Shown piece after piece: positions 8,497 through 17,237 of a DNA stretch of 31,308 nucleotides. Position 1 is the first letter of the stretch. Each line of letters begins with the position of its first letter. A model generated the notes under the pieces. The model was not told where the DNA came from, made no database searches, and saw only the letters and a list, made by a program, of their open reading frames with translations. Made by a program: the position numbers and the translations under genes. This DNA comes from Clostridium sp. CAG:793 (GTDB taxonomy: Bacteria > Bacillota > Clostridia > TANB77 > CAG-508). Location of the stretch: the NCBI GenBank assembly GCA_000433915.1, contig HF993630.1, forward strand, positions 1-31,308. The letters are read 5' to 3'.

Positions 8497-9945
8497 CTAA
8501 TCTATTATATCTAAAGCCCTATTGCTTAGTTTCTCATATTTTAATTTCTTATCTTTAATGTTTTCATCAAGTGGTGGCAATATACCATAATTTGCATTCA
8601 TAGGCTGGAATTTTTCATTTGGTGTAGATATATAATTTGCTAATGCCCCTATCATAGTCATTTTATTTGAAACTGCATTTAATATTTTTTCGTCATTATT
8701 TTTCTTTAACTTATTTGCTGCATCAATTCCGGCAACAAATCCTGATGAGATTGATTCAACATACCCCTCAACACCAGTTATCTGTCCTGCAAAATATACA
8801 TTATTGTTTTTAAGTAAATTATATTTATTATTTAATAACATCGTAGAATTAATAAATGTGTTTCTGTGCATTACTCCATATTTTGCAAATGTTGCATTTT
8901 CTAGACCAGGAATCATTGAAAATACTTTTCTTTGCTCACCATATTTCAAATTCGTTTGAAATCCTACCATATTATATAATGTTGCTTCACTGTTGTCTTG
9001 TCTTAATTGAACTACCGCATACGGTCTTTTTCCTGTTCGTGGATCATCAAATCCTACTGGTTTAAGAGGTCCAAATCTTAATGTATCAATTCCTCTTTTA
9101 GCCATTACTTCAACCGGCATACAACCTTCAAATATTTCTCTTTTTTCGAATTCATGTAATGTTACAATTTCCGCTTGAGTTAAAGCATTCCAAAACCTTT
9201 CATATTCTTCTTTATTCATAGGCAAATTAATATAACTACATGTATCTTTTCTATCAGACTTTTGTAAGTCTACATTTTCTATTTTTTCAGTATTATACTT
9301 AGATATCCTGCATTTCCATTCGTCAAAGCTTTCGTCTTTTCCTTTTTCCTGTTCATATCTATCACCATAAAATGCAATATTAAAATCAATGCTTTCCTTT
9401 TCTATAATTGGTGCTGCAGCATCATAAAAATGTAAACTTTCATTTCCAATTAACCTACTGATTCCGCCAGATAATCCATCAGAAGTAAGTGGACCTGTTG
9501 CAATTATTACAATGCCATCTTCAATTAAGTCTTCTATATAAATTTTATCATTTTCATTATCTTTTTCAGATTTACTAGTTACTTCTTTTCTAATTATTTC
9601 AATAAAGTCATTATTTTCAATCTCTCTAGTAACTCTTTTTGAAAATTCTTCTCTATCCACTGCCAAAGCCTGACCAGCAGGAACACTGGTTTCGTCAGCA
9701 ATTTTTATAAGTAATGAATCCATTCTTCTTAGCTCTTCTTTTAATAAACCACAAGCATTTGTAAGTAAATTTGACTTAAATGAATTGCTACATACTATCT
9801 CTGCTAGATCATCATTCGAATGAGCCGGAGAATATTTGTTAGGTTTCATTTCATATAGTTTTACTTTTATTCCTCTTTTTGCAATTTGGTAAGCTGCCTC
9901 GCAACCTGCAAGACCACCACCTATAATTGTAATATAATCTTTCAT
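8497..9945 (-). CDS. trmFO: TrmFO, folate/FAD-dependent tRNA m5U54 methyltransferase
   Basis: TrmFO methylates uridine 54 in the T-loop of tRNA, using methylenetetrahydrofolate as carbon donor and reduced FAD. The FAD-binding motif IIGGGLAGCEAA is at residues 7-18. The family signature EIVCSNSFKSNL carries C52, and EGCMPVEVMAKRGIDTLRFGPLKP carries C275; these correspond to the two functional cysteines of the B. subtilis enzyme. At 482 residues it is some 45 longer than the usual ~435, mostly because of extra charged residues at ~197-237, between DRY and YINLPM, and a smaller expansion near 120-140. The start follows GAGGA. It lies 54 bases after the SNF2 gene and is probably co-transcribed with it. 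Confidence 0.95.
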   Translation of the reverse strand: MKDYITIIGGGLAGCEAAYQIAKRGIKVKLYEMKPNKYSPAHSNDDLAEIVCSNSFKSNLLTNACGLLKEELRRMDSLLIKIADETSVPAGQALAVDREEFSKRVTREIENNDFIEIIRKEVTSKSEKDNENDKIYIEDLIEDGIVIIATGPLTSDGLSGGISRLIGNESLHFYDAAAPIIEKESIDFNIAFYGDRYEQEKGKDESFDEWKCRISKYNTEKIENVDLQKSDRKDTCSYINLPMNKEEYERFWNALTQAEIVTLHEFEKREIFEGCMPVEVMAKRGIDTLRFGPLKPVGFDDPRTGKRPYAVVQLRQDNSEATLYNMVGFQTNLKYGEQRKVFSMIPGLENATFAKYGVMHRNTFINSTMLLNNKYNLLKNNNVYFAGQITGVEGYVESISSGFVAGIDAANKLKKNNDEKILNAVSNKMTMIGALANYISTPNEKFQPMNANYGILPPLDENIKDKKLKYEKLSNRALDIID

Positions 9946-9965
9946 AATTTTTCCTCATACTTTTA

Positions 9966-9995
9966 TTGGCGAAAATGCACATTCATTTCCGCCAA
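9966..9995. repeat. Hairpin between the SNF2 gene and trmFO
   Basis: Twelve-base arms with one mismatch (outer TTGGCG/CGCCAA) flank a six-base loop in the 54-base spacer. There is no U-run on the minus strand, so the hairpin more likely tunes expression or stability of the two-gene mRNA than terminates it. Confidence 0.4.
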
Positions 9996-9999
9996 CATA

Positions 10000-12900
10000 T
10001 TATTCAAATAAATTCATAATTTCGTCTTTTGATAGCTTACTAATAAATGTTTCCTTAGTTGATAACATATCATCTGCAAGTTTTGCTTTTCTTTCTTGTA
10101 AATTATATATTTTCTCTTCTATTGAATTTTTAGTAATAAGCTTATATACTTGAACATTTCTTTTTTGTCCTATTCTGTATGTTCTATCTGTTGCCTGATT
10201 TTCAGCTGATAAATTCCACCATGGATCATAATGGATTACCATATCAGCTCCAATTAAGTTAAGTCCTGTTCCACCAGCTTTTAATGATATTAAAAATACC
10301 TTTATGCTATCATCATTATTAAACTGATTTACCAAGTTCATTCTTTCATCAACTTTAGTTTGTCCTGTTAGCTTCAAATATTGTATATGTTCCTGCTTTA
10401 ATGCTTTTTCTAAATACCAGAACATTGATGAATAACCTGAGAATAGTAAAATCTTATGACCTCCTGCTACTGCATCTTTTATAATTTCTATACACTGATT
10501 TAATTTACTACTTTCTCCATTATAATTTTCAATAAATAATCCTGGATGACAACATATCTGTCTTAATCTCATTAATAATGCTAGAATCTTAATCTGGCTA
10601 TTTGCAACTCCATTTTCTTCGAGCTCTTCTTTTGCTTCTTTTTTAGCTGATTTTAAATATGAAACATATAAATCTCGTTGCTCGCCTTCCATTTCATTAT
10701 TTAATACTGTAATCGTCTTTTCTGGCAATTCTGTTAAAACCTTTTCCTTAATTCTTCTTAAAACAAATGGCTCTATCATTGCTTTTAATTTTGTCATCGC
10801 ATAATTGTCTTGCTCTTTTGAAATTGGTGTTTCGTAATTAATCTTAAATTTATTGTATGTAAATAAATATCCTGGCATTATAAAGTCAAATATTGACCAT
10901 AATTCCGAAAGCGAATTTTCTATCGGTGTTCCTGTTAATGCATATCTTGTGTCTGCCTTAATTTCCTTTATTGCTCTTGCATTTTTTGTATTATTATTTT
11001 TTATATACTGAGCCTCATCTGCAATTATGTACCTAAAATTATAATTGCATTCTTTGTAAATATCTATATCCCTTTTTAACAAATCATATGAAGTTATAAC
11101 TATATCAAATTTAGGAATTGATTTAATTAGTTCACTTCTTTCTTCTGAGCTACCTGATATTACTGCAGTTTTCAAATCTGGTGTAAATTTACTAGCTTCT
11201 TCTTTCCAATTAAGACACAAAGAACTTGGACACACTACTATAATAGGCTTTTGTTTTTCATTATTTTTTCTTGTCTCTTCAATATACGACATTATTACTG
11301 CTAACACTTGAACCGTTTTTCCAAGACCCATATCATCAGCTAAGATTCCACCTAATTTGTATTCATCAAGTGTTTTTAACCAATCAAATCCAACTTGCTG
11401 ATATTCACGTAATTGTGCATGCAATCCTTCTGGAAGTTTATAATTTTCTGAAATTTGTCTGCTATACACATCATCAATAAGCTGCTTATATGATTCACTC
11501 TGCTTTATTACTGCATCATTTTGCTTTAAAATTTTGTCCAAATATAAGCTACGATATACTGGAAGTTTAAGATCTCCACTAATTAGTTCCTTGTAACTTG
11601 TTCCTGTTCCTTCTGAAAGTTTTGATAACATGTCTAAAGTTTCATTTTCACTTAAATCAATAAAATCTCCATTTTTTAATCTATGAAACTTCTTTTTTAA
11701 TGTATATCTTCTCATTATCTCTTCAATTTCAGATGGCTCTAAATCAATACCTGAAAGATTTACATTTAATAAATTATTTTCTATTTTTACACCTATTGAA
11801 TTTATTTTAGGAACTTTTATTTGTTTACTTCTAAATGCCTCTGTTGCTAATACTTCAAAATGAGAAATGTAATATTCAATTCCTTCTTTCAAAAATTCAT
11901 AAATTTTATCATCATTTACAAGCACCAATTTATTGTCTGCACCTAGCATAAATCCCGAATTTTTAAATTCATCCAGTGTTTGTGATTCTGCTATTGCGTT
12001 TCTTGGAATATTACTATCTATTTTTTCAAAAGGACTAAATTCAATATCATCATACACAAATTTTACATCAGCTGTTATATAATTACTTGGATTGTAGTCA
12101 AGATACACTTTTACTTTAAGCTCTTTGGGCATATATCTTTTTAGCTCTTCTTGATCTACACCATTTAATTCTATATCACTTCCTAGTTTGGGCATAATTA
12201 GTGAATAAAAATCCGCAAATTCGTCTTTTCTAAAAACTATCTCTTTAATAAAATTTATTCTAAATATATTTAATAATTTTAAAACTGTATTTTCAAATTT
12301 GTATGAACATCTATATAGTTTATTATCTCGTAAAAAATATATGTACTCTTTTCCTTTTATCACAGAATATGCAAATATGTCTTCATCTGTTGTAACTGCA
12401 TATTCACTCTTGCTCTTGTCAATTATATTAAATTTTATTTCTGGCTCTGAATCTATAAATTTTATTTTTTCACTATCATATTCAGTTTCCATGGCAATTT
12501 CTTGCCCATTCATTGCCTCAAAAAAATCATCCATTCCAGTGCTTGTTAATACTATATGAGAATTATTTAGCACACTGACATAGTATTTATCTGCACTTTC
12601 ATTAGTATATTTTATGATTTCAGCATATTTCATTAAGAAATTCAAAGCTGGAATGCTCGAATCTTCAAAAGCATCTTGTGTATGTACAAAATCTAATTTA
12701 AGTCCATATCTAAATTTTGCTTTGCTTTGCATTCTGTCATAAAATTCAGGCAAATTCTTTATTTTATACATTTGTTTATTGCCAATCTTAAACTCAACTT
12801 TGACATCTTTTGAATTTTGATTATATATCATAACTGGCTCTAGTTTGATTTTTTCAGCTTGAATAGTACCTTTTTCTGCATGTAATTGTTCTTCTTCATA

Positions 12901-13314
12901 AAAAGTACTTATCATTTGTCTATAGATTCTATATTTCTCATTATTTATTTTTTTGCTTTTTGTTATAGTTTGTGTATTTTCTTCATTGCTTCCAGCAAAT
13001 AATTTCGCATAATTTGAGTTATTATTAAATTCAATTGTTGTCGCTAAAATATGTCTACATGTTCCATAAGTAGATTCATAGTCTGGACACGTACAACGCA
13101 AATCATCTATTTCTCCGTCTTTTGCTGATATGTATGTATCATAATCTCCATGATGACCTTTAACAACTCCATGAATTGAAAAATTACTTTCATCATGATA
13201 TGTAACTTTAGTGATTGTCACACTTCTATTTCTTACTATTTCTTCTGCCTGTTCTCTGTCCTCCTGCGATGCTGCACTCTTTAGTTCATCTAAAATCACA
13301 TCTTTAATAACCAC
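10000..13314 (-). CDS. SWI2/SNF2-family ATPase with SWIM zinc finger
   Basis: A DNA translocase of the SNF2 group of SF2 helicases, a widespread Firmicutes type whose cellular role is poorly defined. A SWIM zinc finger (CTCPDYESTYGTCRHI, ~C72 to H86) lies near the N-terminus, followed by a long non-catalytic middle. The motor has motif I LADDMGLGKT (~655-665), DEAQ box ADEAQYIKN (~768), ALTGTPIENS and the C-terminal QATDRTYRIGQ (~1045). For the start, an ATG at 13329 has no ribosome binding site, whereas a GTG at 13314 sits 8 bases after a good GGAGG that overlaps that ATG; I prefer the GTG but either is possible. It is transcribed from a near-perfect promoter with trmFO downstream. Chromatin-like or DNA-repair roles are inference. 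Confidence 0.88.
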   Translation of the reverse strand: MVIKDVILDELKSAASQEDREQAEEIVRNRSVTITKVTYHDESNFSIHGVVKGHHGDYDTYISAKDGEIDDLRCTCPDYESTYGTCRHILATTIEFNNNSNYAKLFAGSNEENTQTITKSKKINNEKYRIYRQMISTFYEEEQLHAEKGTIQAEKIKLEPVMIYNQNSKDVKVEFKIGNKQMYKIKNLPEFYDRMQSKAKFRYGLKLDFVHTQDAFEDSSIPALNFLMKYAEIIKYTNESADKYYVSVLNNSHIVLTSTGMDDFFEAMNGQEIAMETEYDSEKIKFIDSEPEIKFNIIDKSKSEYAVTTDEDIFAYSVIKGKEYIYFLRDNKLYRCSYKFENTVLKLLNIFRINFIKEIVFRKDEFADFYSLIMPKLGSDIELNGVDQEELKRYMPKELKVKVYLDYNPSNYITADVKFVYDDIEFSPFEKIDSNIPRNAIAESQTLDEFKNSGFMLGADNKLVLVNDDKIYEFLKEGIEYYISHFEVLATEAFRSKQIKVPKINSIGVKIENNLLNVNLSGIDLEPSEIEEIMRRYTLKKKFHRLKNGDFIDLSENETLDMLSKLSEGTGTSYKELISGDLKLPVYRSLYLDKILKQNDAVIKQSESYKQLIDDVYSRQISENYKLPEGLHAQLREYQQVGFDWLKTLDEYKLGGILADDMGLGKTVQVLAVIMSYIEETRKNNEKQKPIIVVCPSSLCLNWKEEASKFTPDLKTAVISGSSEERSELIKSIPKFDIVITSYDLLKRDIDIYKECNYNFRYIIADEAQYIKNNNTKNARAIKEIKADTRYALTGTPIENSLSELWSIFDFIMPGYLFTYNKFKINYETPISKEQDNYAMTKLKAMIEPFVLRRIKEKVLTELPEKTITVLNNEMEGEQRDLYVSYLKSAKKEAKEELEENGVANSQIKILALLMRLRQICCHPGLFIENYNGESSKLNQCIEIIKDAVAGGHKILLFSGYSSMFWYLEKALKQEHIQYLKLTGQTKVDERMNLVNQFNNDDSIKVFLISLKAGGTGLNLIGADMVIHYDPWWNLSAENQATDRTYRIGQKRNVQVYKLITKNSIEEKIYNLQERKAKLADDMLSTKETFISKLSKDEIMNLFE

Positions 13315-13375
13315 AGACTTTTCCTCCATCCCGAAATTCAAACACAAAAGTTTTTTCTCTTTTCAACAGTTATCT

Positions 13376-13404
13376 ATTATATAACAAAAGTCTAGTTTTG
13401 ACAA
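13376..13404 (-). promoter_or_regulatory. Promoter of the SNF2-trmFO unit
   Basis: TTGTCA (13399-13404), a 17-base spacer and a perfect TATAAT (13376-13381) on the minus strand, ~60 bases before the SNF2-like gene. This is one of the best promoter matches in the window. Confidence 0.75.
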
Positions 13405-13458
13405 GGCATATTTTCTTTTTTCATGCAAAGAAAAATCATTTTAATTTTCCACTTGACG

Positions 13459-13500
13459 AAAAAAAGACTCCTTAATTTAATCCATTAAAGAGTCCTTTTC
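13459..13500 (-). terminator. Intrinsic terminator of the por operon
   Basis: Arms GACTCCTTAAT (13466-13476) and ATTAAAGAGTC (13484-13494) form an 11-position stem with one mismatch and a seven-base loop directly after porB. On the minus strand the stem is followed by seven U residues (A-run 13459-13465). It is a classic rho-independent terminator. Confidence 0.85.
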
Positions 13501-13501
13501 A

Positions 13502-14449
13502 TTATTTATTAGTCATTTCTTCTTTTGCTAATAATTCATTCCACCTTTTATCAACTTCTTTTTGAAATTCTTCTATCATCCATTCATTTCCTGGTTTAAA
13601 CATATGTTTAAAACGTTTTTGTGGTTTTAAAAATTCTTCAATAGGAAGCTTTTGGGCTGGCTTATAAGTAATATGGTAAACACCGTGATCTACCTCATAC
13701 AAAGGCCAGTAGCATGTTTCTATTGCTAATTTGTTCATTAGCATTAAATCTTCTGTTGCATATCCCCATCCTCTTGGGCATGGTGAAAGAACATTTAGGA
13801 ATTTTGCTCCTGGTGTATAGATTGCTTTTTCTGCCTTTTCATATAAATCTTTAAAATTCATATATGCTGCTGTTTGAGCAACATAAGGCAAATGATGTGC
13901 AACCATTATCTCTGTAAGATCTTTTCTTGATTGCATTTTACCTGCTATAACTTTTCCAACTGGTGATGTTGTTGTATCAGCGAATTTAGGTGTTGCTGAT
14001 GATCTTTGTATTCCAGTATTCATATATGCACCATTATCATAGCAAACATAAGTCATATCATGACCTCTTTCCATTGCTCCTGATAAGCTCTGGATTCCTA
14101 TATCATAAGTTCCACCATCTCCACCAAAACATATAAATTTAGTTGTTTCATCTTTAGGTAATTTACCTTGTTTTTTTAATGATTTATATGCTGCTTCAAC
14201 TCCAGATTCTGTTGCAGATGCTGATTCAAATGCTGTATGAATATATGAATCAGTCCATGCTGTATATGGATATATACATGTTGAAACTTCCATACATCCT
14301 GTTGCATTTGATACAACTACATGATCATCTTCATGTACTGCACGCAATATCATTCTTGCTACTACTGGTGCTCCGCATCCTGCACACATTCTATGTCCTG
14401 CTGTAAACCTTGATGGCTTTTTAGCAACAATTTCTTTTAGATTATACAT
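13502..14449 (-). CDS. porB: Pyruvate:ferredoxin oxidoreductase, beta subunit
   Basis: This subunit binds thiamine pyrophosphate and one [4Fe-4S] cluster in the enzyme that converts pyruvate and CoA to acetyl-CoA, CO2 and reduced ferredoxin. It is 315 residues long. Cluster cysteines are in MCAGCG (~22-25), in the CMEVSTC region and at SPCPRGW (~203). The thiamine-binding GDG motif is in FGGDGGTYDIG, followed by YDNGAYMNTG. It is the last gene of the unit porC-porD-porA-porB, 21 bases after porA, and is followed by a strong terminator. Related 2-oxoacid oxidoreductases look similar, but the subunit set and sequence favour pyruvate. Confidence 0.93.
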   Translation of the reverse strand: MYNLKEIVAKKPSRFTAGHRMCAGCGAPVVARMILRAVHEDDHVVVSNATGCMEVSTCIYPYTAWTDSYIHTAFESASATESGVEAAYKSLKKQGKLPKDETTKFICFGGDGGTYDIGIQSLSGAMERGHDMTYVCYDNGAYMNTGIQRSSATPKFADTTTSPVGKVIAGKMQSRKDLTEIMVAHHLPYVAQTAAYMNFKDLYEKAEKAIYTPGAKFLNVLSPCPRGWGYATEDLMLMNKLAIETCYWPLYEVDHGVYHITYKPAQKLPIEEFLKPQKRFKHMFKPGNEWMIEEFQKEVDKRWNELLAKEEMTNK

Positions 14450-14470
14450 AAATTTTTCCTTTCTTGCTTT

Positions 14471-15652
14471 TTAGGCATTTTTCTCTTTTAGTCCAAGATA
14501 TCTATATGGATTACTCATATCTTTTAAATTTTGTAACTCTTTATACACTTGATTTATCTCTTTTTCAGTCACATCTCTACCACCAACACCATAAGTGTAA
14601 TTTATCGTATTAACACAGATTCCTTTTACAAACATTCCAGATACTACATCTTCAAATAAAGGCCCTCCTGTTGCATTCAAAAATGGTACTTTATCCAAAA
14701 CAGCTACTGCTTTTGCTTTTGATAAAGCTTCTGCGATTTCTTCTCCTGGGAATGGTCTAAACATTCTTATCTTTAAAAGTCCTGCTTTTATTCCTTGCTT
14801 TCTCAATGAATCAATAACATTCTTTACTGTTCCAGCTGTTGAATTCATACATACAATTACATATTCTGCATCTTCTAATTTATATCCTTCAAAGAAATCA
14901 TATTTTCTTCCTGTCATTTTTTCAAAATCTTTTGCAACAGCTCTTATAACCTCTTTTGCATTTTCCATAGCAACTGCTTGTTGCTTTTTATGCTCTGTAA
15001 GATATGGTTGTAAATCCATTGGGCCAACCGCGATTGGTTCTTTTTTATTTAACAAATAATGTTTAGGATTATATGTTCCAACAAATTCTTTTACTTTCTC
15101 ATCTTCTATAAGTTCGATATTTTCAATAGCATGTGATGTAATAAATCCATCTTGACATACCATAAGAGGTAACATTACATTCTCGTTTTCTGCAATTCTA
15201 TGAGCCATAATCATGTTATCATACGCTTCTTGATTTGTTTCTGAAAATAACATTATCCATCCGCTATCCCTTACTGCCATAGCATCTGAATGATCACTGT
15301 GTATGTTAAGTGGACCGGAAATTGCTCTATCAACAAGTGCCATAACGATTGGCAATCTTGAGCTTGATGCAATCTGAACCATCTCCCACATATACTCTAG
15401 TCCATTTGCAGAAGTTGCTGTCATTGCTCTTGCTCCTGCCGCTTCTGCACCAATGCACGCACTCATTGCACTATGCTCACTTTCAACAGCTACAAACTCT
15501 GTATCAACTTGTCCATTGTCTACATATGTAGAAAAATACTGCGGAATTTCCGTTGAAGGTGTTATAGGAAATGCAGCAACAACATCTGGATTTATTTGCT
15601 TCATAGCATACGCTGTAGCTTCATTACCACTTAAACGCTCTCTAATACTCAT
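14471..15652 (-). CDS. porA: Pyruvate:ferredoxin oxidoreductase, alpha subunit
   Basis: The alpha subunit supplies the pyrimidine-binding domain for thiamine pyrophosphate and the C-terminal transketolase-like domain of the heterotetrameric enzyme. It is 393 residues, the normal size. The N-terminus has GNEATAYAMKQINPDVVAAFPITPSTEIPQ with the conserved ITPST substrate loop, then FVAVESEHSAMSACIGAEAAGARAMTATS; these are typical PorA motifs. It begins one base after porD and is clearly part of the same mRNA. The enzyme marks an anaerobic, ferredoxin-based metabolism. Confidence 0.94.
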   Translation of the reverse strand: MSIRERLSGNEATAYAMKQINPDVVAAFPITPSTEIPQYFSTYVDNGQVDTEFVAVESEHSAMSACIGAEAAGARAMTATSANGLEYMWEMVQIASSSRLPIVMALVDRAISGPLNIHSDHSDAMAVRDSGWIMLFSETNQEAYDNMIMAHRIAENENVMLPLMVCQDGFITSHAIENIELIEDEKVKEFVGTYNPKHYLLNKKEPIAVGPMDLQPYLTEHKKQQAVAMENAKEVIRAVAKDFEKMTGRKYDFFEGYKLEDAEYVIVCMNSTAGTVKNVIDSLRKQGIKAGLLKIRMFRPFPGEEIAEALSKAKAVAVLDKVPFLNATGGPLFEDVVSGMFVKGICVNTINYTYGVGGRDVTEKEINQVYKELQNLKDMSNPYRYLGLKEKNA

Positions 15653-15653
15653 A

Positions 15654-15947
15654 TTAGTTTTCCTCCTCTTTCATGATAATTGCTCCAAAAGGACATACTT
15701 TAGCACAAACTCCACATCCTTTGCAATAGTCAAAATTAAAATCTTTTCTATTCAAATCTTCTCCAACAGGAATAGCATCTTCAGGACAAACCGGATAGCA
15801 TAATCCACATTGTTTGCACTTTTCTGGAATATATTCAGGTCTCATGCTTCTCCAATCACCTGTTTTAAATTCTCTTGCATTTCCTGCATCATATATTGTT
15901 CCACCTGGTGTCATGTCTTCCCAAGGTGTATTTTTATCAATATTCAT
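15654..15947 (-). CDS. porD: Pyruvate:ferredoxin oxidoreductase, delta (ferredoxin) subunit
   Basis: A 97-residue 2[4Fe-4S] ferredoxin-like subunit that passes electrons from the catalytic subunits to free ferredoxin. Two cluster motifs are intact: CKQCGLCYPVCP and CKGCGVCAKVCP. The N-terminal segment with PGGTIYDAGNAREFKTGDWRS is typical of PorD. I set the start at the ATG at 15947 (MNIDKNTPWE), which has AAAGGAATT upstream; the longer frame to 15995 runs into the end of porC and lacks a site. The gap to porC is 16 bases. Confidence 0.93.
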   Translation of the reverse strand: MNIDKNTPWEDMTPGGTIYDAGNAREFKTGDWRSMRPEYIPEKCKQCGLCYPVCPEDAIPVGEDLNRKDFNFDYCKGCGVCAKVCPFGAIIMKEEEN

Positions 15948-15963
15948 AATCTTCAATTCCTTT

Positions 15964-16545
15964 CTATTGAATCTTCTTAACTTGCTCAAGAGCAAGCTTT
16001 AATGCCTTCATATTTCCATCAATAACTTCTGGCTTTTTAGCAAATTTATGTTTAAAGGAATCTTGCATATCTTTTATAAAATCAGCTTCTGGCATTATTC
16101 CAGCAACCTTCACAATTGCTGCTAACATTGGAGTATTAGGAAAATATTTTCCTAGTGCCTCTTCTGAAACTTTTCTTGCGTCTATTGTATACACGCTTCC
16201 TTTGTATCCTTTAAGCAATGGTGCAATCTCGTCAATTCCTTTAGTTGTATTTATTACAATAGCTCCATCTTCTTTTAATCCTGATGCAACATCAACGGCT
16301 TTAAGAAGTGTATCATCAACTACAACCACATAATCTGGTTCATAAATGTTACTATGTACTCGAATAGGACTCGTACTGATTCTATTATACGCAGTTATTG
16401 GAGCTCCCATTCTCTCTGGTCCATATTCAGGAAATCCTTGAATGTATTTTCCTGTATTGAAAGCTGCATCTGCAAGTAGAAGTGACGCTGTTTTAGCACC
16501 TTGACCTCCTCTTCCATGCCATCTGATCTCGATTAAATCTTTCAT
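15964..16545 (-). CDS. porC: Pyruvate:ferredoxin oxidoreductase, gamma subunit
   Basis: The gamma subunit contributes to CoA binding in the heterotetrameric enzyme. The 193-residue protein starts with EIRWHGRGGQGAKTASLLLADAA, the glycine-rich signature of the family, followed by GFPEYGPERMGAPITAYNRIS and the DYVVVVDDTLLK segment. It is the first gene of the operon, with GGAGG before the ATG at 16545 and a strong promoter ~60 bases upstream. Together, porCDAB encode the full split enzyme instead of the single-chain form common in clostridia. Confidence 0.94.
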   Translation of the reverse strand: MKDLIEIRWHGRGGQGAKTASLLLADAAFNTGKYIQGFPEYGPERMGAPITAYNRISTSPIRVHSNIYEPDYVVVVDDTLLKAVDVASGLKEDGAIVINTTKGIDEIAPLLKGYKGSVYTIDARKVSEEALGKYFPNTPMLAAIVKVAGIMPEADFIKDMQDSFKHKFAKKPEVIDGNMKALKLALEQVKKIQ

Positions 16546-16605
16546 GAACTGCCTCCTTTATTGTATTTATATTATATAAGTATTTTCTTTTATTTATACA
16601 AAATA

Positions 16606-16634
16606 AGTATATATTTATTCGCCTATAAAGTCAA
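16606..16634 (-). promoter_or_regulatory. Promoter of the por operon
   Basis: Minus-strand TTGACT (16629-16634), a 17-base spacer and TATACT (16606-16611), ~60 bases before porC. It lies in the 213-base divergent region shared with yhbY. Confidence 0.75.
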
Positions 16635-16728
16635 TGTGCTGAACTATTATTTATCTAAAAAACGTGTATAAATAGCCTATTTTGTCAAAAAAATTTTTAT
16701 TACTCTATGCAAATTGCCGAATATGTAG

Positions 16729-16734
16729 TATAAT
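16729..16734 (+). promoter_or_regulatory. Probable -10 box of the yhbY promoter
   Basis: A perfect TATAAT 24 bases before the yhbY ATG on the plus strand. No good -35 box lies 16-18 bases upstream, so the promoter is partly supported. The short distance implies a 5' leader of only ~17 bases, enough for the AGGAGG site. Confidence 0.45.
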
Positions 16735-16758
16735 AACTAATATATAAAGGAGGATACT

Positions 16759-17049
16759 ATGACAAGTAAAGATAGAGCCTATTTAAGAAGTCTTGCTAAT
16801 TCTATAGAACCTGTATTTCAAGTTGGAAAAAGTGGAATTACAGACAATCTTATTAAACAAGTAAATGATGCTTTAGAAGCACGTGAATTAATAAAATTAA
16901 CTGTGCTTGAAACTGCACCTGATTTTGCAAAAGAAACTGGTGAAAAGCTAGCTATGCACACTAACAGTGTACTAGTACAAGCTATGGGAAGAAAAATTAC
17001 TCTTTACAGAAAACGTTCTAAAGATTCTGAAATTAATATTAATATGTAA
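16759..17049 (+). CDS. yhbY: YhbY-type CRM-domain RNA-binding protein
   Basis: A 96-residue single-domain protein of the CRM/YhbY family, which associates with pre-50S ribosomal particles. The sequence begins MTSKDRAYLRSLANSIEPVFQVGKSG; the GKSG loop corresponds to the GxxG RNA-binding loop, and the LKVT-like ELIKLTVLE strand and the final GRKITLYRKR are family hallmarks. AGGAGG precedes the ATG. It is the only intact plus-strand gene in the window, transcribed divergently from porC, and ends against a large imperfect hairpin. Confidence 0.92.
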   Translation: MTSKDRAYLRSLANSIEPVFQVGKSGITDNLIKQVNDALEARELIKLTVLETAPDFAKETGEKLAMHTNSVLVQAMGRKITLYRKRSKDSEININM

Positions 17050-17142
17050 ATAAACACCTCTGCATTACTATGAATCGAACCTCCGTTATTAGACAAAAAA
17101 GTTTAATAATGAGGGTTCATTAAAATGTAGAGGCGTTTGTTT
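17048..17142. terminator. Long imperfect hairpin between yhbY and the nucleotidase gene
   Basis: Outer arms from 17048 (AAATAAACACCTCTGCATT) and 17124-17142 pair with only two wobble positions. An inner imperfect stem joins TGAATCGAACCTC...TTATTA (from 17070) to TTAATAATGAGGGTTCA (17102-17118). The ~95-base structure overlaps the yhbY stop. Between convergent genes it may end transcription from both sides, although the U-run is poor. Its length and nested arms also resemble a decayed small mobile palindrome. Confidence 0.5.
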
Positions 17143-17167
17143 AATTTAGTGAAAAATCCTTTTTGGG

Positions 17168-17228
17168 ATTACTAAATGTAATGACTTTTTTATTGGGCAA
17201 AAAGCTCTTCTCTCATTACTAAATGTAA
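17168..17228. repeat. Two copies of a 14-base repeat after the nucleotidase gene
   Basis: ATTACTAAATGTAA occurs at 17168-17181 and 17215-17228, 33 bases apart. Each copy is itself a small inverted repeat (ATTAC/GTAAT in the first). A short stem with AATCC/GGATT and a T-run (~17150-17170) stands beside the first copy and could terminate the minus-strand unit 19424-17238. The role of the repeats is unknown. Confidence 0.5.
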
Positions 17229-17237
17229 GGCCTTCTG

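Noticed and set aside
10000..13314. SNF2-like ATPase as the DISARM protein DrmD
   Set aside because: It lies 8 kb from the defence-like operon, is paired with trmFO under its own promoter, and carries an N-terminal SWIM finger typical of a common Firmicutes SNF2 group.
17070..17095. tRNA-like T-arm (GGTTCGATTC on the minus strand)
   Set aside because: The flanking bases do not pair as a T-stem, and no acceptor, D or anticodon arms are present. The motif belongs to the large palindrome.
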